This document shows, one piece after another, positions 59,671 to 64,000 of a stretch of 64,000 nucleotides of DNA. Made by a program: the position numbers and the translations under genes. The stretch comes from Trifolium pratense. Its lineage: Eukaryota > Streptophyta > Magnoliopsida > Fabales > Fabaceae. The first letter of the stretch is position 1. Each line of letters opens with the position of its first letter. The notes beneath the pieces are model-generated. The model searched no databases, had not been told where the DNA came from, and saw only the letters and a list, made by a program, of their open reading frames with translations. The stretch is taken from the NCBI RefSeq assembly GCF_020283565.1, contig NC_060061.1, positions 3,852,010 to 3,916,009 on the forward strand, given 5' to 3'.

Positions 59671-59942
59671 CTAACAAGTGATGTTTTCTCTCCCGACCCC
59701 CCGTGTGTTCTTTTATACCCCCTAAATTTTCAATTTTGCCCTTGCAAAAAAATTCAGTTTATAGAAACCGAAGTTTTTTTTGCCTTGAAAACAAATTTCT
59801 GTTTATAAAAACTGAAATTTACTCTGAATTTATACTATAAAAAATTCGATTTCTGCGAACCAAAGTTTTTACAAAAGCAAAATTTGAATATTGGGAATAT
59901 AAAAGAAACACGGGGATCGGGAGAGAAAACATCCTAACAAGT
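59671..59942. mobile_element. Mutator-type MITE with 9-bp target-site duplication
   Basis: CTAACAAGT at 59671-59679 and 59934-59942 flank 254 bp whose ends are GATGTTTTCTCTCCCGACCC and its complement GGATCGGGAGAGAAAACATC. The 9-bp duplication and long inverted ends fit MULEs. The interior has AAACCGAAGTTTTTTT and AACTGAAATTTACTC blocks and no ORF. Confidence 0.88.
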
Positions 59943-62044
59943 TAGTTTGAACATTGTGTCAACGAAAAAAAGAAGTGTTTGGACATGATATCTTGAAGCA
60001 AGACAAAGGTTACATTGTACCTAAGAGAAATCATGAAGGGCTAAGAATTGTGTGGGCCGTACTTGACGACATGTAGAGTTGGGCCAACTAATAAGTCTAG
60101 GAAAATTGCTCTTTAGGCCCCCTTTTGGTGCTTTCGCACCCCCCAAAAATCCCAAAATGGCCCTGATTTGGGACCCAGGTTGGTTTGTATTGTGCAATCC
60201 GAAATCAAAACAACTTCGGAAGATGAGAACCGAACCGCAGAAGCAGATAACTGAAACCCAGAAAACATCAAACGCTCTCCATCTTCTTCTCCGCCGCAGC
60301 CTCGTCGGAAATGCAGCTGCACCGCCGCACCATCTTCTTCTTCTCAGCCGCAAACCCACTAAAAACTAGTTAGTATCTTAAATCTTCATGGATTTGCTTT
60401 TGATTTTTAATTGTGAGTTTATTTGGTTCTGAAGATACGATCCGAAAATGCCTAAGTTCGGGCGATGCAATCCGAATTCGCATAGGTTCGGCAGCTGCGA
60501 TCCGAATTGAAGCAGAGTTGTTCCATCAATTCAGTTTTGTGAGTAAGCAACATTAACAGAGCACAATCTTTTGGTAAGTGAATAAATTCTTTGGATGTGG
60601 TTGCTGAAATCAAATGATCCACCAAAATCTATGATGTGATTAGTGAATAAATTTTGTTTCTGCTCCACTGGACGAGTCAAAGGTTATCTTGAAAGGCCGA
60701 TTAGGTCCAGGCATGATGATAACAGTTGATTTACTTGGTTGCCAGATTCAGACTGCACTATTTTGTAATCACACTTATAAACATAGACATATTTGATCTT
60801 GTAATGGTTGTTTTCTTCTATTTGGTGCATTGTTTTGTGTTCCCCAATGTGAACTAAAGTTGCTCTATTTTCTGGTTTGATCTGTTCCTAGTTTTAAACT
60901 TGTGATAGGGAGTATAGACAACTGAATATGCCACTATTGTAACCTATCTTGTATATGTTTTCACATTGCTATTATACACACACTAATGTAACCTATCAAT
61001 GCTTCCTGATATTGGTTTCATTTTTGCTTCCTGAAATTCCAAAGCTTCCAATTATACTTCCTGAAATTGGAAAACTAGTGCTCTGTTTGTATGCATTCTT
61101 TATTCATATTCCTAGTGTTATATCTTTCAAGCAATTTTACGAGTCTTTAGAGATATTCTCTTCATACTACTTTGACCTTCAAATAAAAGTGTTCTCATTC
61201 TTTATTCATATATGTCCTGTTGCAGATGTGTTCTCTTCTTGCGAGGTCTCTGCACAAGCAAGTAAAAATCTTGATTCATGGAGGCTCCAGAAGTTTTGGT
61301 AATTCATTTAAAGAGATTCTCATACAGTTCGGAAGTTACGTTCCGAAATTTAGTGTTTTTGGATTGTAACTTCCAAAATTATGCAATTTCCGATTGTATC
61401 TTCCGAATCAATCTGTTTGGATTTTTCTTCCACTAATGGTGTATTCTTGCAATTTCAGATTGTGTTTCCAGGTGTATTCTTCTTGTTGTTCCTTCATTTT
61501 GGCTTGTTACTACGTTGAAGAAGAAGAAGAAGAAGCATACCATCTGTGTTTTGCAAATTAGGTGAAGAAGCATAATTAATGAATTTCCTTCAAAACGTGC
61601 AAATTAGGTGAAGAAGCTATGCGTGTTGGCTGTTATTGGTGTAGCAGGTTTTTGTTGTAGCTGGTTTGGTTGTTATAAAAGTTTGTTTTGCGAGACAAAA
61701 AACACCCTTACCTAGATGCTACCTTGCATTACATGTCAATATTACAAGAAATCAACCAGGGAACTTGCTAGATTAGGGCCAAAAAAGCAAGAATTGTGTA
61801 TAAGATTCAATATCATACAGCTATATCACTAGCGTGGTAATTCAACTATAGCTACTAAACACTAATTGACAACTATTGCAATATCTTCACAATTCCCGGT
61901 AAATCAATTAAATTATTGACAAAATAACAATAGTTGCAACTAAGTTTGAAAGATTAGAGTCTGATATAAAAACAAAGGTATTTGGTGGATGTCTAGTTCG
62001 GTTCCTACATACCAAAATTAATTAAATTCGGTTGCTATGTTCCA
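59943..62044. other. Gene-less interval with GGCCCCC and TTCCGAA motifs
   Basis: At 60095-60180 a segment GAAAATTGCTCTTTAGGCCC resembles the right arm of the element at 62045-62377 (GAAAATTGCTTTTCTGGCCC). At 60190-61410 the motifs TTCGGAA, ATCCGAA and TTCCGAA recur about ten times. The Arg-rich and Pro-rich short frames at 60020-60370 come from CCGCCGC-type sequence and have no family. No gene called. Confidence 0.45.
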
Positions 62045-62377
62045 AAACAGGCTAAGGGTAATTTGGTCGGAACGGGGGGCCTACGAGCAATATAGGAGTA
62101 CAGCAGTAATAATAATAATAATAGGTTAGCGAAAATTTATTATATTTCTATAATTCAATAACTAATTGGATATTAGAGTTATAATTCAGGAATCAAACCG
62201 ATGTTTGTTGTTATTTTCGTGCTAAATAATGTGGTGGTGGACCTAGAATGAACTTTTAACTTTGCTTGAGAATTGGGGTGAGAATTACAATTGAAACTAG
62301 ACTTAGAAAATTGCTTTTCTGGCCCCCTATATTGCTCGTAGGCCCCCCGTTCCGACCAAATTACCCTTAGCCTGTTT
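62045..62377. repeat. Foldback element with perfect 52-bp inverted repeat
   Basis: The arm 62045-62096 (AAACAGGCTAAGGGTAATTT ... GAGCAATATAGG) is the exact complement of 62326-62377 (CCTATATTGCTCGTAGGCCC ... TAGCCTGTTT). The 229-bp spacer contains a (TAA)n run at about 62106-62122. Only the right arm continues outward into GGCCCC; the true element ends are uncertain. Confidence 0.85.
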
Positions 62378-62692
62378 AATTAGTATGATTCAGCTCAACC
62401 AACAATGTTGAGATTGTTAGGTTAAATATTTATCATTGTGTCTCGGTACTCAAATTGTATATGCGCAAATTTTTGTGTAAACAATAAAGTGTCTTTTACG
62501 AGTATGAAAAACTAGAGTTGGTATTTTTTGCAAGAAAAATAGATACAATATATTTAAAGCAAAATAAAATTGTATATCTATATATATAAATCCTAGATAG
62601 TTGTGGAATTGCCTATCTAAACCCTAATCCACAAACCAATGAAAACATTTCATTTAGCCACATCATCCATTTAATGTGGGGTACTATTTGTA

Positions 62693-62737
<45 letters not shown>

Positions 62738-62752
62738 GTTGTTGTTGTTGTT
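62693..62752. repeat. (TTA)n(TTG)n compound microsatellite
   Basis: About fourteen ATT/TTA triplets followed by six TTG triplets. The adjoining open frame with poly-Tyr/Cys is an artefact of this repeat. Confidence 0.92.
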
Positions 62753-63114
62753 TTGAGTTATTATTCATTTTAAATTTTTTTGTTCATTTTATTATTTTGT
62801 GTATTTTATTGTTTTTTTTTTCCAAAAAAGTTAATGTTTTTGCTAATAATCTTTTGTCCAATCTTTGTAAATATAAGGAGTTGGTCGATTGTCAGGACTA
62901 CTTTCTAATGTTAGTAAAAAAATAGATAAAATAAAATTTACTAATGGTTGTTATGCCCTGTATGATTTTTTTCATATTCGATATTTGAGTATGAGTTAAG
63001 TTGGTTTATCTTTGCTCCAAATTAATATAAATGTCAAATTCGATAATACAGTAGTTTTTTGGTAAGAGATAATGAAGTAGTTTACCCAACTCAGAACCCT
63101 CCAATGAGATTTAG

Positions 63115-64000
63115 GGGGGGTGTATTCAATTGGGATTTCATGGGATTTTAAAAGACTTTTTAAAAATAAAAAAGTCTTATGGTATTCAATTAAGACTTTT
63201 ATTAAATATAAAAAAGTCATGTGGTATTCAATTAAGACAATTAAGATTTTTTTTTCAAGGCAATGAAATCTATTGGTATTCAATTGAGATTTCTTGTCAT
63301 TTATAAAATGTCTATTGGTATTCAAAAGTCTACCGATTTTGATGGATTCTTTTCTTGAATGGATTTTGTAAGACTTTTTAGTTGAAAATATAAATACTAG
63401 ACTCTTCCAACAATCTCACTCAAAACCCTGAGATTGTTGATTCACACATCAAGACTTTTTTTTCTCTACCATCAAGTTGAAATGCAACTTCTCCTGCAAC
63501 TTGCTATATTGTTCTACGTTATTTCTATGTTTTTGCTGCTAAACAACCAATAACAGAAAACATAGAAAAACAAGATTATGCTCTCACTTTTCTTTGTAAC
63601 AAATTATTTCCCTCAGCAAGATTATTCTCTCATAAAAAACCAATTGCTATATTATTCATACATGATACATATACTTTCCAATCAATTTTACTTATTTCTT
63701 TTGAATGGCGATTGATTATATGGCAATCAAACTTTTTTTATATGATTCATTGTTTTTTATATTATAATTGATTCGTATTTTTTTTCCCAGTTTCTTCAAT
63801 TTATGTTTTTTTTACGACATTAATTTTTTTACCAGTAATTTTGATAACATTAATTGCTACTTTATTATTATTATGACAATAAAAGTCATTTTTAATTAGA
63901 ATCTCTTTAAATCTTAAAAGTCAATAAAGTTATTGAAATCCTAAAAATCTCTATTATAAATTCATCAAAATCCAAATTAGAAAATCTTGATTGTAAAAAG
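63115..64000. mobile_element. Foldback/MITE family TATTCAATTRAGACT, running off the window
   Basis: At 63121-63330 GGTATTCAATTAAGAC-type units recur five or more times with AAAAAGTC blocks. At 63885-63995 related but inverted sequence (AAAAGTCATTTTTAATTAGA, TCTTAAAAGTCAATAAAG) approaches the window end. This looks like the two arms of one large foldback of about 900 bp whose right end is outside. The interior is AT-rich with no ORF. Confidence 0.5.

Noticed and set aside
60020..60369. Arg-rich and Pro-rich overlapping frames
   Set aside because: They arise from CCGCCGC/TCTTCTTC sequence read in several frames on both strands; no conserved domain.
1..64000. CRISPR arrays, operons, phage or bacterial defence systems
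   Set aside because: The DNA is plant nuclear; the direct repeats seen are tandem duplications, microsatellites, target-site duplications or transposon arms.

Overview
This is plant nuclear DNA: AT-rich, with multi-exon genes whose short introns nearly all obey GT-AG, plant-only gene families, and many plant MITEs, SINEs and LINE remnants. The mix of genes and repeats suggests a legume (Medicago-like); this is judged by eye and no database was searched. All exon structures were assembled by hand from reading frame, splice sites and remembered family conservation.

Layout. 369-1768 (+): 3' part of a peptidase M50B-like membrane protein. 6700-12182 (+): SMP/C2-domain tether of the plant synaptotagmin/NTMC2 type (SYTF-like), 14 exons. 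12766-17627 (+): organellar intron-splicing factor with three CRM domains. 19220-19571 (-): broken TM-RING gene. 21804-25513 (-): ESP1, a CstF64-like 3'-end processing factor without RRM. 27913-30874 (+): DUF1666 protein with an N-terminal membrane segment. 32781-33765 (+): small plant-specific protein of unknown function. 36303-41274 (-): KIN14-class minus-end kinesin with a calponin-homology domain, 19 coding exons, one intron of U12 AT-AC type. 46331-48090 (-): BBX16/COL7-type B-box/CCT regulator. 53295-53735 (-): divergent AP2/ERF factor. From about 48 kb to the right edge the window is mostly repeats: SINEs, MULE-type foldbacks, a 5'-truncated LINE, a PIF/Harbinger deletion derivative and nested MITEs.

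The genes do not form one pathway. As I recall Arabidopsis, the order SYTF then CRM factor resembles At3g18370-At3g18390, and ESP1 - DUF1666 - kinesin - BBX resembles At1g73840-At1g73870, so the window appears to join two conserved microsynteny blocks, with the 32.8 kb gene and the ERF as additions.

No wholly new system was seen. The best second looks are the U12 AT-AC intron in the kinesin, its spliced uORF and paired E2F sites, two possible GC-AG introns, a KESS minisatellite in the kinesin tail, an ESP1 exon fragment about 19 kb from its source, a 52-bp perfect inverted repeat, and several insertions with intact target-site duplications.
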